Source: Bacillota bacterium (GTDB lineage Bacteria; Bacillota; Clostridia; Oscillospirales; Acutalibacteraceae). From it: DNA of 16,796 nt. The translations under genes and the position numbers were made by a program. Under the pieces are notes generated by a model. The model saw only the letters and a list, made by a program, of their open reading frames with translations. It had not been told where the DNA came from and did no database searches. The first letter of the stretch is position 1. Each line of letters starts with the position of its first letter. Shown here one piece after another: positions 1 through 8,195 of this stretch. The stretch is from assembly GCA_023412845.1 (NCBI GenBank), contig JAEZRH010000022.1, forward strand, positions 1 through 16,796, given 5' to 3'.

Positions 1-540
1 GCGATTCGGAAGCCAAAAGACGCCATTGATCAGGGAATCGGCTATATTACGGAGGACCGCAAGCTGGAGGGGCTGATGCTGTCGAAAAGCATCCGGGAGA
101 ATATTTCTTTGACCAACCTTGCGGACATTTCCGGCAAAACGCTGATTAACAGGCAGGAAGAAAAGGGCCTCTGCGAGCAAGGAATTAAGGATTTCAACAT
201 TAAGTGCTTCGGGGAAGAGACCAATACGGAAGATCTGAGCGGCGGCAACCAGCAGAAGGTCGTGCTTGCCAAATGGATTCTGAAGGGGCCCAAGATTCTG
301 ATTCTGGACGAACCCACGCGCGGCGTGGATGTCGGTGCGAAAGAAGAAATCTACAGCGTGATCAACGCGATGGCCGAAAAAGGCGTCGCGGTGATCATGA
401 TCTCTTCCGAACTTCCGGAGCTGCTCGGGATGAGCGACAGGATCATTGTCGTCCGGGAAGGAAAAATCACGGGCGAAATCAGCAGAAAAGAAGCCAGCGA
501 GGAAAAAGTTATGACGCTGGCAACGGGGGGAACCATCTAA
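1..540 (+). CDS. Ribose-type sugar ABC importer ATP-binding protein, C-terminal part (5' end outside window)
   Basis: This is the C-terminal 179 residues of a duplicated-domain sugar ATPase of the RbsA/MglA/AraG family, whose members are about 500 residues long. The reading frame is open from base 1, so the gene starts upstream. The second ABC domain is visible: a GIGYITEDRKLEGL segment near the window start, the signature LSGGNQQKVVLAKW at about residues 79-92, Walker B ILILDEPTRGVDVGA at about 99-113, and the H-loop region as VIMISSELPELL. The H-loop histidine is replaced by Ser-Glu, which is usual for the C-terminal domain of this family. The protein would sit on the cytoplasmic face of the membrane and energise the permease encoded directly downstream, whose ATG abuts this stop codon. 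Family assignment is secure, but the sugar cannot be read from the ATPase. Confidence 0.95.
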   Translation, partial: AIRKPKDAIDQGIGYITEDRKLEGLMLSKSIRENISLTNLADISGKTLINRQEEKGLCEQGIKDFNIKCFGEETNTEDLSGGNQQKVVLAKWILKGPKILILDEPTRGVDVGAKEEIYSVINAMAEKGVAVIMISSELPELLGMSDRIIVVREGKITGEISRKEASEEKVMTLATGGTI

Positions 541-1500
541 ATGAAAGAGAAACGCATCTCCATACCGGGATATCTGCAGGAATACGGCTCTCTGGTAGCG
601 CTGTTACTGCTTGTCATTGTTATTGGCATCATCAGTCCGGATTTCCGGACGCTCAACAACTTTTTGTCACTGCTGAGGCAGTCTTCCGTAAACGGGTTTA
701 TCGCTTTCGGCATGACGATGGTGATCCTGACGGGAGGGATCGACCTGTCGGTCGGCTCTGTTCTGGCAGTATGCGCTGCGTTCGGCGCCGGTATGATTAC
801 CCTTATGGGAATCCCCGTCCCCGTCGCCATGGTCCTTACCTTGCTTCTCGGCCTGGTCCTTGGGGCAGTCTCCGGCCTGCTGATTACGGTGGGAAGGCTT
901 CAACCGTTTATTGCAACCCTGGTCACTATGACGGTGTACCGCGGTGCCACCCTGATCTATACAGGCGGCAAGCCGATCTCCAATGTTACGGGTCAGCAGT
1001 ATGCCATGTCTGGTGTTTTGGATTTCTTCGGGAGAGGCAGCTTAGGAAAAATTCCGTTCCCGGTTCTTCTCTTCATTCTGATGTTCGGGGTTTATTATGT
1101 ACTGCTGAACAAGACTACGATGGGCCGCAAGATCTATGCGGTCGGCTCCAACGAAAAATGCTCCAAACTGGCCGGCATCAACAGCAATAAGGTAAAGTTC
1201 CTTATTTACAGCGCTTCCGGGTTGATGGCCTCGATTTCCGCTCTGGTCCTCCTTTCCCGGCTCGGTTCCGCGCAGCCGACCCTCGGCCAGGGATTTGAGA
1301 TGGATGCCATCGCCGCAGTTGCGCTCGGCGGAACAAGCATGAGCGGCGGCCGCGGTAAGATCACCGGGACGCTGATCGGTATTCTGATCATCGCCGTCCT
1401 GGACAACGGGCTTAATATTCTGGGCGTTTCTTCTTATTGGCAGGATGTTGTGAAAGGATTGGTTATTCTGGTGGCTGTTCTGTCTGATAAAAACAGATAA
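541..1500 (+). CDS. Ribose-type sugar ABC transporter permease (RbsC family)
   Basis: This 319-residue integral membrane protein belongs to the RbsC/AraH/XylH family (BPD_transp_2) and has the family's usual length. It has many hydrophobic segments, starting with one at about residues 17-38. It contains the conserved GMTMVILTGGIDLSVGS motif at about residues 58-74 and AIAAVALGGTSMSGGRG at about 260-276, both hallmarks of CUT2-class permeases. The ATG follows the TAA of the ATPase gene with no gap. The only ribosome-binding-like sequence is a G-run at 525-530 inside the ATPase gene, so translational coupling is likely. It should form a homodimeric channel working with the ATPase upstream and the lipoprotein downstream. 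The sugar is inferred only from the neighbouring catabolic genes. Confidence 0.95.
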   Translation: MKEKRISIPGYLQEYGSLVALLLLVIVIGIISPDFRTLNNFLSLLRQSSVNGFIAFGMTMVILTGGIDLSVGSVLAVCAAFGAGMITLMGIPVPVAMVLTLLLGLVLGAVSGLLITVGRLQPFIATLVTMTVYRGATLIYTGGKPISNVTGQQYAMSGVLDFFGRGSLGKIPFPVLLFILMFGVYYVLLNKTTMGRKIYAVGSNEKCSKLAGINSNKVKFLIYSASGLMASISALVLLSRLGSAQPTLGQGFEMDAIAAVALGGTSMSGGRGKITGTLIGILIIAVLDNGLNILGVSSYWQDVVKGLVILVAVLSDKNR

Positions 1501-1538
1501 ACAGATAAATCATTTTTGATTTTAGGGAGGAAAATTTG

Positions 1539-2519
1539 ATGAAGAAAAAGGTTTTGGCAACGATTCTGACTGCAATGATGGTGATGTCGTTCACTGCCTG
1601 CCAGGGCGGCGGCGCAAGCAGCACTGTCTCGAGCGCAAGCGCTGCGTCCGAGGCGGCCAGCACGCAAGAGAGCACCTCTTCCGCGGCGGCGGCGAGCAGC
1701 CTCGGAGCGGTCGGGTTCTCGATCTCCACGCTGAACAACCCATTCTTCGTATCCATGGCAGACGGGGCTAAATCCGCGGCGAAGGAGCAGGGCATCGACC
1801 TGACGGTGGTGGATGCCGGCAACGATGCTGCAAAGCAGAGCACGGACATTGAGGATCTGGTAGCCAAGAAAATCAAAGTTCTTATCGTAAACCCGGTCGA
1901 TTCGGCCTCCGTGGCCCCGACTGTAAAGGACGCCATCGCCGCCGGAATCAAGGTCATTGCCGTCGACCGTTATGTAGAGGGCAAGATTCAGGACTGCTTC
2001 ATCGGTACCGATAACGTCAAAGCGGGCGAAACGGCCGGGAAATACTTCCTGGAAAAGGTCGGGCAGGGCGCGAAGATCGCAGTTCTGGAAGGCATCCCCG
2101 GAGCCTCCAGCGCCATTGAAAGGAACCAGGGCTTCCTGAATGCCATTAAGGGCAAAGTCAACATTGTGGCTTCCCAGACCGCAAACTATGACAGGTCGCA
2201 GGGCCTGACCGTAACGGAGAATATCCTGCAGGCGCACCCGGACATCAAAGGAATCCTGTCCGCAAACGACGAGATGGCTCTTGGCGCCGTGCAGGCCGTG
2301 GAAGCCGCCGGCAAAGTACCTGGCAAGGATATTCTGGTTTCCGGATTCGACGCCGGGGACGATGCGCGCAAGGCCGTTAAGGATGGCAAGATGATTTTCA
2401 CCGTCGAGCAACAGACGACAAAAATGGGCCAGACGGCCGTGCAGACCGCCCAGCAGATGATGCAGGGCAAGACGGTCGAAAAGACCATCCCGATTGACAT
2501 CACAATGGTTACAGAGTAA
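1539..2519 (+). CDS. Sugar ABC transporter substrate-binding lipoprotein (RbsB-like)
   Basis: This 326-residue solute-binding protein belongs to the periplasmic-binding-protein type 1 (RbsB/Peripla_BP_4) family. It starts with a lipoprotein signal peptide (MKKK, hydrophobic stretch, lipobox SFTAC with the acylated Cys at residue 21). A Ser/Ala-rich linker of about 35 residues follows before the folded domain begins at VGFSISTLNNPFF. Typical motifs are DAGNDAAKQSTDIEDLV and ILSANDEMALGAVQA in the second half. An in-frame TTG lies one codon upstream at 1536. I prefer the ATG at 1539 because it lies 8 nt from the AGGGAGG at 1524-1530. A small palindrome (AAATCA, TTTT, TGATTT at 1507-1522) precedes the ribosome binding site. 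The protein should capture the sugar at the outer membrane face and deliver it to the RbsC-like permease. Its ligand is unknown. Confidence 0.95.
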   Translation: MKKKVLATILTAMMVMSFTACQGGGASSTVSSASAASEAASTQESTSSAAAASSLGAVGFSISTLNNPFFVSMADGAKSAAKEQGIDLTVVDAGNDAAKQSTDIEDLVAKKIKVLIVNPVDSASVAPTVKDAIAAGIKVIAVDRYVEGKIQDCFIGTDNVKAGETAGKYFLEKVGQGAKIAVLEGIPGASSAIERNQGFLNAIKGKVNIVASQTANYDRSQGLTVTENILQAHPDIKGILSANDEMALGAVQAVEAAGKVPGKDILVSGFDAGDDARKAVKDGKMIFTVEQQTTKMGQTAVQTAQQMMQGKTVEKTIPIDITMVTE

Positions 2520-2586
2520 AAGCCGGAGCTGTTCCTTCCTTTGGGCCGGCAGTCCGAAAAATTCTTAAATAATGTAGGGGATAAAA

Positions 2587-3675
2587 TTGGTTACGATTCA
2601 AGATGTAGCGGAGTTTGCGGGCGTTTCGATTTCAACGGTTTCAAACGTGCTTAGCAAGAAAAAATACGTCAGCAAACCTTTGCAGGAAAAAGTTTACCAG
2701 GCTGTGGAAAAGCTGAATTATGTAAGAGATTCCGTCGCCAGCACTATGAAACTGGGCTACACGAAAACCATAGGCATCATTACATCCGATATCTGCGGCC
2801 TTTTTTATCCCTATGTTATTAAAGGAATCTATGAGGTTTTCAGTCAATACGGATACAATTTTACCATTTTCGACTCCCATGTCATGGGCAATGAAAACGG
2901 TCTGAAAAAAGAGATGGAAAGCTTCCAGCAGCTTTTTTCCAACCGGGTCGACGGAGTGATCTTCGTTTCCAACATATCTTCCAGCAACGAAATGGAATAC
3001 ATAGAAAATCTAAAGGAAGAAGCGTGCCGGATCAAACCGACACCCCTAGTGAGCGTTGAACGTGATTTCTCAAGATACGGCGTCGACTCCGTGTTCTATG
3101 ATAACGTGAAAACGGCCAAAATAGCCACGAAGCATCTGATCGACTGCGGCTGCAGGAATATAGCGCACATCAGCGGCCCCGCCAACGAGCAGATCCCGAA
3201 GGAAAGAATTAGGGGATACCTGGAAGCACTCAAGGAAGGCCATATTCCAGTGGACCGCAAAAACAGGATCGTCCATGGGGATTACACACACCAGAGCGGC
3301 TACCGGTCCATGAGCCGCCTGCTGGGAAAAGGGCTCCCGATAGACGGCGTATACGTTGCCAACGACCAGATGGGGATCGGCGCGATCAAGCTGCTCCATG
3401 ACAAAAAAATCTTGATTCCGGATCAGATTAAAATTATCGGAACCGATGACGTCTTTATTTCTTCCGTGAGTGAGCCTCCGCTTTCCACCGTCCACATCAA
3501 AAAGAAACGGATGGGGAAAAGGGCGGCTGAGATTTTGTACAGACGGATTGCGGAAAACCAAGGAAAGATGGAAAAAAAGGGTGAAGTGATCTCTGACAAC
3601 ATGGATACGGAGTTGGTCGTGCGCAAATCCACTGATGCAAATGCAGAGAACGATAAATCATTGATGGACTGGTAA
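2587..3675 (+). CDS. LacI-family transcriptional regulator
   Basis: This 362-residue protein starts with TTG, as the LacI-type headpiece MVTIQDVAEFAGVSISTVSN begins exactly there and GTAGGGG lies just upstream at 2574-2580. The N-terminal helix-turn-helix occupies about residues 3-22, and the hinge helix contains the LNYVRDSVAST segment near residues 43-53. The rest is a type-1 periplasmic-binding-like ligand domain, with GVYVANDQMGIGAIKLL and the late LSTVHIKKKRMGKRAAE segment typical of the family. It lies in the same direction as the transporter genes and immediately before the mutarotase gene (6 nt gap), so it is probably co-transcribed and acts as the local, sugar-responsive repressor. 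No operator is clear in the visible intergenic DNA; the main promoter would lie upstream of the window. Confidence 0.93.
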   Translation: MVTIQDVAEFAGVSISTVSNVLSKKKYVSKPLQEKVYQAVEKLNYVRDSVASTMKLGYTKTIGIITSDICGLFYPYVIKGIYEVFSQYGYNFTIFDSHVMGNENGLKKEMESFQQLFSNRVDGVIFVSNISSSNEMEYIENLKEEACRIKPTPLVSVERDFSRYGVDSVFYDNVKTAKIATKHLIDCGCRNIAHISGPANEQIPKERIRGYLEALKEGHIPVDRKNRIVHGDYTHQSGYRSMSRLLGKGLPIDGVYVANDQMGIGAIKLLHDKKILIPDQIKIIGTDDVFISSVSEPPLSTVHIKKKRMGKRAAEILYRRIAENQGKMEKKGEVISDNMDTELVVRKSTDANAENDKSLMDW

Positions 3676-3681
3676 AGGGGA

Positions 3682-4122
3682 ATGTACGAGGCTATGCTGA
3701 AAAAAATACCGAAAATAATCCCGCCCGAACTTATGAAAGATATGATGGAAATGGGCCATGCGGACATTCTGATCCTTGCAGACGCGAATTTTCCGGGAAC
3801 GGCTCATGCGAAACGGATCGTCAGGGCCGACGGGCTGCTAATTCCCGAGCTTCTGGAGGCGGTTCTGCCCTTCTTTCCGCTGGACGGATTCGTGCCGGAA
3901 CCGGTGAAGCTGATGCGCAATCTGCCCGAGGAACCGGTGCCGGAGGTTTGGGAAACCTACCGCCGCCTGTTGAAAAAATATGATGACGCACAAGTTTTTC
4001 AGGATTTTGAACTGATCGACCGGATCCCGTTTTACCAATACTCCGAAAAGGCGTATGTCATTGTGCAGACTGGCGACACCGCACGGTATGCGAACATCAT
4101 CCTGCAGAAGGGAGTTTGCTGA
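3682..4122 (+). CDS. RbsD/FucU-family sugar mutarotase
   Basis: The 146-residue product matches the FucU (L-fucose mutarotase) branch of the RbsD/FucU family. It has the N-terminal pattern IPPELMKDMMEMGHADILI with the conserved His at residue 26, followed by DANFP, and the C-terminal signature QTGDTARYANIILQKGV. Such proteins are small cytoplasmic oligomers that interconvert alpha and beta anomers of sugars to feed the next enzyme. Two starts are possible: ATG 3682, only 1 nt after GGGG, and ATG 3694 (MLKKIPKII), which matches the N-terminus of E. coli FucU better. The longer form is given. The gene follows the regulator by 6 nt and precedes an aldose-epimerase-like gene by 9 nt. The family is secure, and the sugar is not necessarily fucose. 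Confidence 0.92.
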   Translation: MYEAMLKKIPKIIPPELMKDMMEMGHADILILADANFPGTAHAKRIVRADGLLIPELLEAVLPFFPLDGFVPEPVKLMRNLPEEPVPEVWETYRRLLKKYDDAQVFQDFELIDRIPFYQYSEKAYVIVQTGDTARYANIILQKGVC

Positions 4123-4131
4123 GCAAAAGGA

Positions 4132-5178
4132 ATGGACTATTACGAAGAAAAGAAATATGTAGGGAATATCGACCAGCTTTTCGGTGTGAAACGGGTGGAA
4201 TTGAAGGACGGCAAGGCGGACGGCTCCGTTCTGGTGGATGTCCGAAACCGTTCCGGAATGCACTTTTCCGTCAATATGAGCCGTGGGATGGACATTCCCT
4301 TCCTGGATTTCTGCGGAGAAAACATCGGTTATCTTTCTCCCTGCGGCGTTGTGGCGCCACAGTATTTCGACGACAAGGGCCCGGGGTTTCTGAAGAGCTT
4401 TACGGTGGGGTTCCTGACGACCTGCGGCTTGAAGCTCGCCGGCGCCCCGTGCGAATATGAAGGCAGGGAATATGGCCTGCACGGCAATCTCTCCAACACA
4501 CCCGCGGACCATTTCAGCTATAACATCGTGGAAAGCGGAGTCCCCTATGCTGAAATCAGGGGGACCGTGAGCGACAGCGTGATTTTCGGTGAAAAAATGA
4601 AACTGGAGCGAAAGATCCGCTGCTATTACAAAGAAAGAAAATTTCAGATTTCCGATGCGGTCACAAACGAGGGGTACCGCAGGACCCGGCATATGATTCT
4701 GTACCACTGCAATGTCGGATATCCCATCCTGAGCCCGGAAAGTGAAGTTTACATACCTGCGAAAAAAACAGTCGCCAGGACCGCGCACGCCGCGGAGGGC
4801 ATCGCCTCTTGGGGGAATACGGAAGAAGCCGACCCTAATTACGAGGAGATGTGCTATTACCATACCCTGATTCCTGACGGAAGCAATCACGCCAGTGTGG
4901 CCGTCTATAATCCGGTGCTGGGGCTTGGGATAGCCCTGGACATAAACCTGAAGACACTCGATCATTTTTTGCAATGGAAAATGATGGGCGCCGGGGAATA
5001 CGTGATGGGCCTGGAGCCAGGAAACAGCACGATCGACGGCATTGCGGACGCCGTTGCAAACGGCTCGATGAAATATCTCGACCCCGGCGAAACGGTACAT
5101 TACGAAATCGGCGTAAGTATTTTAAGGGGACGCGAAGAGTTCGAAAAAATCAAATCTAACGGGGGTACTAAGCCATGA
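4132..5178 (+). CDS. DUF4432 / aldose 1-epimerase-like protein
   Basis: The 348-residue product looks like the DUF4432 branch of the galactose-mutarotase superfamily, a beta-sandwich fold that binds sugars. Visible family features are SRGMDIPFLDFCGENIGYLSPCG near residues 50-72, GLHGNLSNTPAD at about residue 120, ILYHCNVGYPIL around 190-201, and the C-terminal QWKMMGAGEYVMGLEPGNS around 280-298. His, Asp and Glu residues in these stretches are the likely sugar-contacting groups. The ATG lies close behind AAAAGGA, and the gene ends with a 4-nt ATGA overlap with the isomerase gene, indicating tight translational coupling. The role is probably anomer or sugar-derivative handling beside the FucU-type mutarotase, but no DUF4432 reaction can be assigned from the sequence. 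Confidence 0.85.
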   Translation: MDYYEEKKYVGNIDQLFGVKRVELKDGKADGSVLVDVRNRSGMHFSVNMSRGMDIPFLDFCGENIGYLSPCGVVAPQYFDDKGPGFLKSFTVGFLTTCGLKLAGAPCEYEGREYGLHGNLSNTPADHFSYNIVESGVPYAEIRGTVSDSVIFGEKMKLERKIRCYYKERKFQISDAVTNEGYRRTRHMILYHCNVGYPILSPESEVYIPAKKTVARTAHAAEGIASWGNTEEADPNYEEMCYYHTLIPDGSNHASVAVYNPVLGLGIALDINLKTLDHFLQWKMMGAGEYVMGLEPGNSTIDGIADAVANGSMKYLDPGETVHYEIGVSILRGREEFEKIKSNGGTKP

Positions 5179-6476
5179 CAGAAATTGAACTGATCGACAA
5201 AGCCGGGAAAGAACTCGATGCCAGACTGGCCGAAGCGAAAAAAACCGGGAACCTGGTCGTGAAGGATGCGACGGAAAACGAATCGGCCATTCGTGAGACG
5301 TTCCGGAAAGGCGATGGAATCTTCCGCCTTTTCCCGGCGTTTGTGCCCAGAAGATTCGGGAAAGCCGGATTCCGCCTCAAGCTGCACCCGGACGATTATT
5401 TTGCATTTGGCATGGCAAGGGGATCCATCACCGAACGGTGGTTCTCTTCCACCATTGCCGCCCAGAACGGTGAGCTGGCGAAAGCGGACGAAGGCCTGAG
5501 CTATGTTTGCGCGGATTACGGCTCGGACGAGAAATTCGCTCTGCGTACGGCCGTCAAGGTGCTCGGCAAGGAACTGATCGGCAGCGAACTGATGGAAAAG
5601 TATCACGGTTGGCCCATGTATTCCAAGTTCTTCGACAACCTGAATCCTCTGTTCCATCATCTGCACCTGACGTTCGAAGCAGCGGCGCGGGTCGGAAAGC
5701 TCGGCAAACCGGAAAATTACTATTTTCCCAAACAACTGAACAACTATTTCGGCGAATGCAACTGCACCTACTTCGGCTTCGACCCCGATGTGGACCCGGA
5801 GGAGATCAAGGCGAGGATTCGCCGTTTCGCAGACGATGATACCAGAATCACCGAGCTTTCCCGCGCATATCGCGTCCAGCTTGGAACAGGGTGGTATACT
5901 CCGGCGGGCGTCATTCATGCGCCGGCCTCCGTCCTCACCTATGAACCGCAGTGGAATTCGGACGTCAATTCCGTTTATGAAAACATTGTCTCCGGAGAGG
6001 TCTACCCGCCGGAAATGCTGGATGAAGAGTGCCCCAATAACAAAAAGGGCGACATCGATTACATTTTCAGCTTGCTTGATTGGGAGAAAAACGTGGACCC
6101 GCATTACAAGAAACACTATTTCCGCCCGCCCGTCGTCGAAAGGCAGACGGAACAATATACCCAGAAGTGGATTACCTATGCGAACCCCTACATTACTGCG
6201 AAGGAACTGACCGTGAACCCCGGCCAGACCGTAACGGTCAGCGACGGGGCAGCTTATGGCTGCATCTTTGTAGAGGGACACGGAAAATTCGGCACCTATG
6301 AGGCGGAAGCACCGACCCTGCTCCATTTTGGCCAGCAGAGCTCCGATGAATTCTTCGTGTCGGAAGGAGCCTCCAAACAGGGTGTAGTCATTGCGAACGC
6401 CAGCAAGGTGGAGCCTCTGGTCCTTCTGAAGCATTTCGGCCCCAACTGCCCGGGGGGCCCACAGTCCGTACAGTGA
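5175..6476 (+). CDS. ManA-type cupin, candidate sugar isomerase
   Basis: This 433-residue protein resembles class I mannose-6-phosphate isomerases, zinc-dependent cupins that interconvert aldoses and ketoses. Visible features are HHLHL at residues 161-165, the YYFPKQLNNYFGEC stretch with Glu194, and PAGVIHAPASVLTYEPQW (His248, Glu257). The last is the counterpart of the ManA PAGTVHA..IYEIQ motif. Together these provide a plausible set of metal ligands (His-x-His, Glu, His), with His-x-His in place of ManA's Gln-x-His. A C-terminal cupin-like half follows (about residues 330-425). The context has a pentose kinase and two pentose-phosphate epimerases but no other isomerase. I infer that this protein converts the imported aldose, or its mutarotated form, to the ketose for the kinase. 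It could instead act on a phosphorylated sugar. The start overlaps the previous stop (ATGA). Confidence 0.85.
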   Translation: MTEIELIDKAGKELDARLAEAKKTGNLVVKDATENESAIRETFRKGDGIFRLFPAFVPRRFGKAGFRLKLHPDDYFAFGMARGSITERWFSSTIAAQNGELAKADEGLSYVCADYGSDEKFALRTAVKVLGKELIGSELMEKYHGWPMYSKFFDNLNPLFHHLHLTFEAAARVGKLGKPENYYFPKQLNNYFGECNCTYFGFDPDVDPEEIKARIRRFADDDTRITELSRAYRVQLGTGWYTPAGVIHAPASVLTYEPQWNSDVNSVYENIVSGEVYPPEMLDEECPNNKKGDIDYIFSLLDWEKNVDPHYKKHYFRPPVVERQTEQYTQKWITYANPYITAKELTVNPGQTVTVSDGAAYGCIFVEGHGKFGTYEAEAPTLLHFGQQSSDEFFVSEGASKQGVVIANASKVEPLVLLKHFGPNCPGGPQSVQ

Positions 6477-6488
6477 CCTCAGCAGAAA

Positions 6489-6547
6489 AGGCGGCCCGGT
6501 TCGGCTCGGATATTTTCGCCGGCCGCGCCGGGCCGTTTCTTTTTTCC
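6489..6547 (+). terminator. Intrinsic terminator inside the sugar operon
   Basis: A GC-rich inverted repeat (CGGCCCGG at 6492-6499 with CCGGGCCG at 6528-6535) is preceded by AAAAGG and followed by a T-rich tail at 6536-6546. It lies 13 nt after the stop of the ManA-like gene and about 60 nt before the kinase gene. It therefore probably divides the cluster into two transcription levels or attenuates read-through into the kinase and epimerase genes. Confidence 0.75.
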
Positions 6548-6609
6548 GAAGGCCCTGCCGGCCTGCGGCTGCGTTGGGCTGTACGATTTCGACAGAAAGG
6601 AATCATGCC

Positions 6610-8124
6610 ATGAGTTATTTGGTTGGAATTGACAATGGAGGTACTTATTCCAAAGCGGCTGTTTTTGACGAGGACGGGAATCAGATTGCCGTGGCCAGCG
6701 TTCCAACGGTCGTTATGACCCCAAAGCCGGGTTATGCCGAACGTGATATGGACGACCTGTGGGAAGCGAACGCACAGGTCGTCCGGGAGGCGATCGGAAA
6801 AAGCGGAGTCGATCCGTCCGATATCGCGGGAGTGTCTTTCTCCGGGCACGGGAAGGGCCTTTATCTTGTCGGAAAAGATGGGAAGCCGGCATACCACGGG
6901 ATTTTGTCAACCGACACAAGGGCATGGGAGTATGTGGAAAAATGGTCGCGCAGCGGGGTCCGGGAAGAGGTATTCAAGCGGTCCTTCCAGAACATCCTCG
7001 CCTGCCAGCCCGTGAGCCTACTTGCATGGCTGAAAGACCATCATCCGGAGGTTCTGCAGCGGACTGAATATATTTTCTCTGTCAAAGATTACATCCGTTA
7101 TAAGATAACCGGAGAGGCTTACGCCGAATACACGGATTTTTCGGGCGGGAATCTTTTAAATCTTCAGACCGGCGGGTACGATGTGGAGCTTCTCCGCCTT
7201 TTCGGACTGGAAGAAATCGGCAGCAAGCTTCCCCCGCTGCGCCGCTCCACCGATGTTTGCGGTCATGTTACACAGCAGGCGAGTGAGAAAACGTGCCTTC
7301 CCCAGGGGATCCCCGTTGCCGCCGGTATGTTCGATGTAGACGCCTGCGGCATCGCTTCGGGGCTCTCCGGAGAAGAAAAACTGTGCATGATAGCCGGTAC
7401 GTGGAGCATCAATGAATTTATCCGTAAAGCGCCCGTTACAAACGGGTCCGTCGCGCTGAACTCTATGTTCTGCATCCCTGGGTATTATCTTGTTGAAGAA
7501 AGCAGCCCCACCTCGGCGGGCAATCTGGAGTGGTTCCTCCGGAACCTGATGTCCTGTGAAAAGGCTGAATGCGAAAAGAACGGGAAAAAGGTTTATGGCC
7601 TCGCCGACGGGTGGGTGGAAAAGATCAACCCGAAGGACGATAATCTCATCTTTCTTCCGTTTCTGAACGGCTCCAATGAAGACGCGCTGGCCAGGGGTAC
7701 TTTTGTGGGGCTGGCTGCTTATCACAACAAAAAGCATATGTTACGTTCCGTTTACGAAGGCATCGTCTTTTCACACCTGACCCACGTAAAAAAGCTACTG
7801 AAGAACCGGGAGACGCCAAAAAGCGTCCAGCTTGCCGGCGGCGCGGTGAACTCCCGGGTGTGGGTCCAGATGTTTGCCGACGCTCTCCAGTTCCCCATCG
7901 ACGTTGTGGCGGGAAAGGAACAGGGGGCGCAGGGCGCCGCGATGGCGGCCGGTGTTGCCGCGGGGATCTACCGGGATTATCCGGAGGCGATCCGCCACAT
8001 GGTCAAAATCACCGGAACGGTGTTGCCGCGACCGGAATATCGCGCGGTTTACGAGGAGAAATACGCCACATACCGCGCGGTAATCGACGGGCTCAGCGGC
8101 GTTTGGGAACGTTTTCGCAACTGA
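6610..8124 (+). CDS. FGGY-family carbohydrate kinase, LyxK-like (L-xylulose kinase)
   Basis: This 504-residue kinase starts at ATG 6610, 9 nt after AGAAAGG. The upstream in-frame extension lacks family similarity and is rejected. The N-terminal ATPase-fold motif is LVGIDNGGTYSKA. Many stretches match E. coli LyxK as I remember it: PGYAERDMDDLW (LyxK PGWAERDMAELW), GKGLYL, ILSTDTRAWE, PVSLLAWLKDH, SSPTSAGNLEWF, LIFLPFLNGSN and YEGIVFSHLTH. The catalytic Asp is probably in the FDVDACG stretch at residues 241-247. FGGY enzymes phosphorylate ketoses at the terminal hydroxyl. By similarity the expected reaction is L-xylulose plus ATP to L-xylulose 5-phosphate in the cytoplasm. The downstream 3- and 4-epimerase genes fit this product. 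Substrate choice within FGGY kinases varies, so the exact sugar remains an inference. Confidence 0.88.
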   Translation: MSYLVGIDNGGTYSKAAVFDEDGNQIAVASVPTVVMTPKPGYAERDMDDLWEANAQVVREAIGKSGVDPSDIAGVSFSGHGKGLYLVGKDGKPAYHGILSTDTRAWEYVEKWSRSGVREEVFKRSFQNILACQPVSLLAWLKDHHPEVLQRTEYIFSVKDYIRYKITGEAYAEYTDFSGGNLLNLQTGGYDVELLRLFGLEEIGSKLPPLRRSTDVCGHVTQQASEKTCLPQGIPVAAGMFDVDACGIASGLSGEEKLCMIAGTWSINEFIRKAPVTNGSVALNSMFCIPGYYLVEESSPTSAGNLEWFLRNLMSCEKAECEKNGKKVYGLADGWVEKINPKDDNLIFLPFLNGSNEDALARGTFVGLAAYHNKKHMLRSVYEGIVFSHLTHVKKLLKNRETPKSVQLAGGAVNSRVWVQMFADALQFPIDVVAGKEQGAQGAAMAAGVAAGIYRDYPEAIRHMVKITGTVLPRPEYRAVYEEKYATYRAVIDGLSGVWERFRN

Positions 8125-8195
8125 AAAAGGAAGGAGGTAGGCAGGGTCCTGTTCCCCGGAAATCACGTGGAAATACGGAGCGCGAGGAGAAACGA

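Noticed and set aside
1507..1522. Palindrome AAATCA-TTTT-TGATTT as a LacI operator
   Set aside because: It lies inside the operon between permease and lipoprotein genes, is AT-only except for two bases, and lacks the central CG of most LacI operators. It may be a weak RNA hairpin instead.
1536..1538. In-frame TTG as the start of the binding lipoprotein
   Set aside because: The ATG directly after it is better spaced (8 nt) from AGGGAGG and gives the standard MKKK signal peptide.
6574..6609. Upstream extension of the kinase frame from a TTG
   Set aside because: It adds residues without family similarity, lies partly at the terminator tail, and ATG 6610 has a proper ribosome binding site and matches the FGGY N-terminus.
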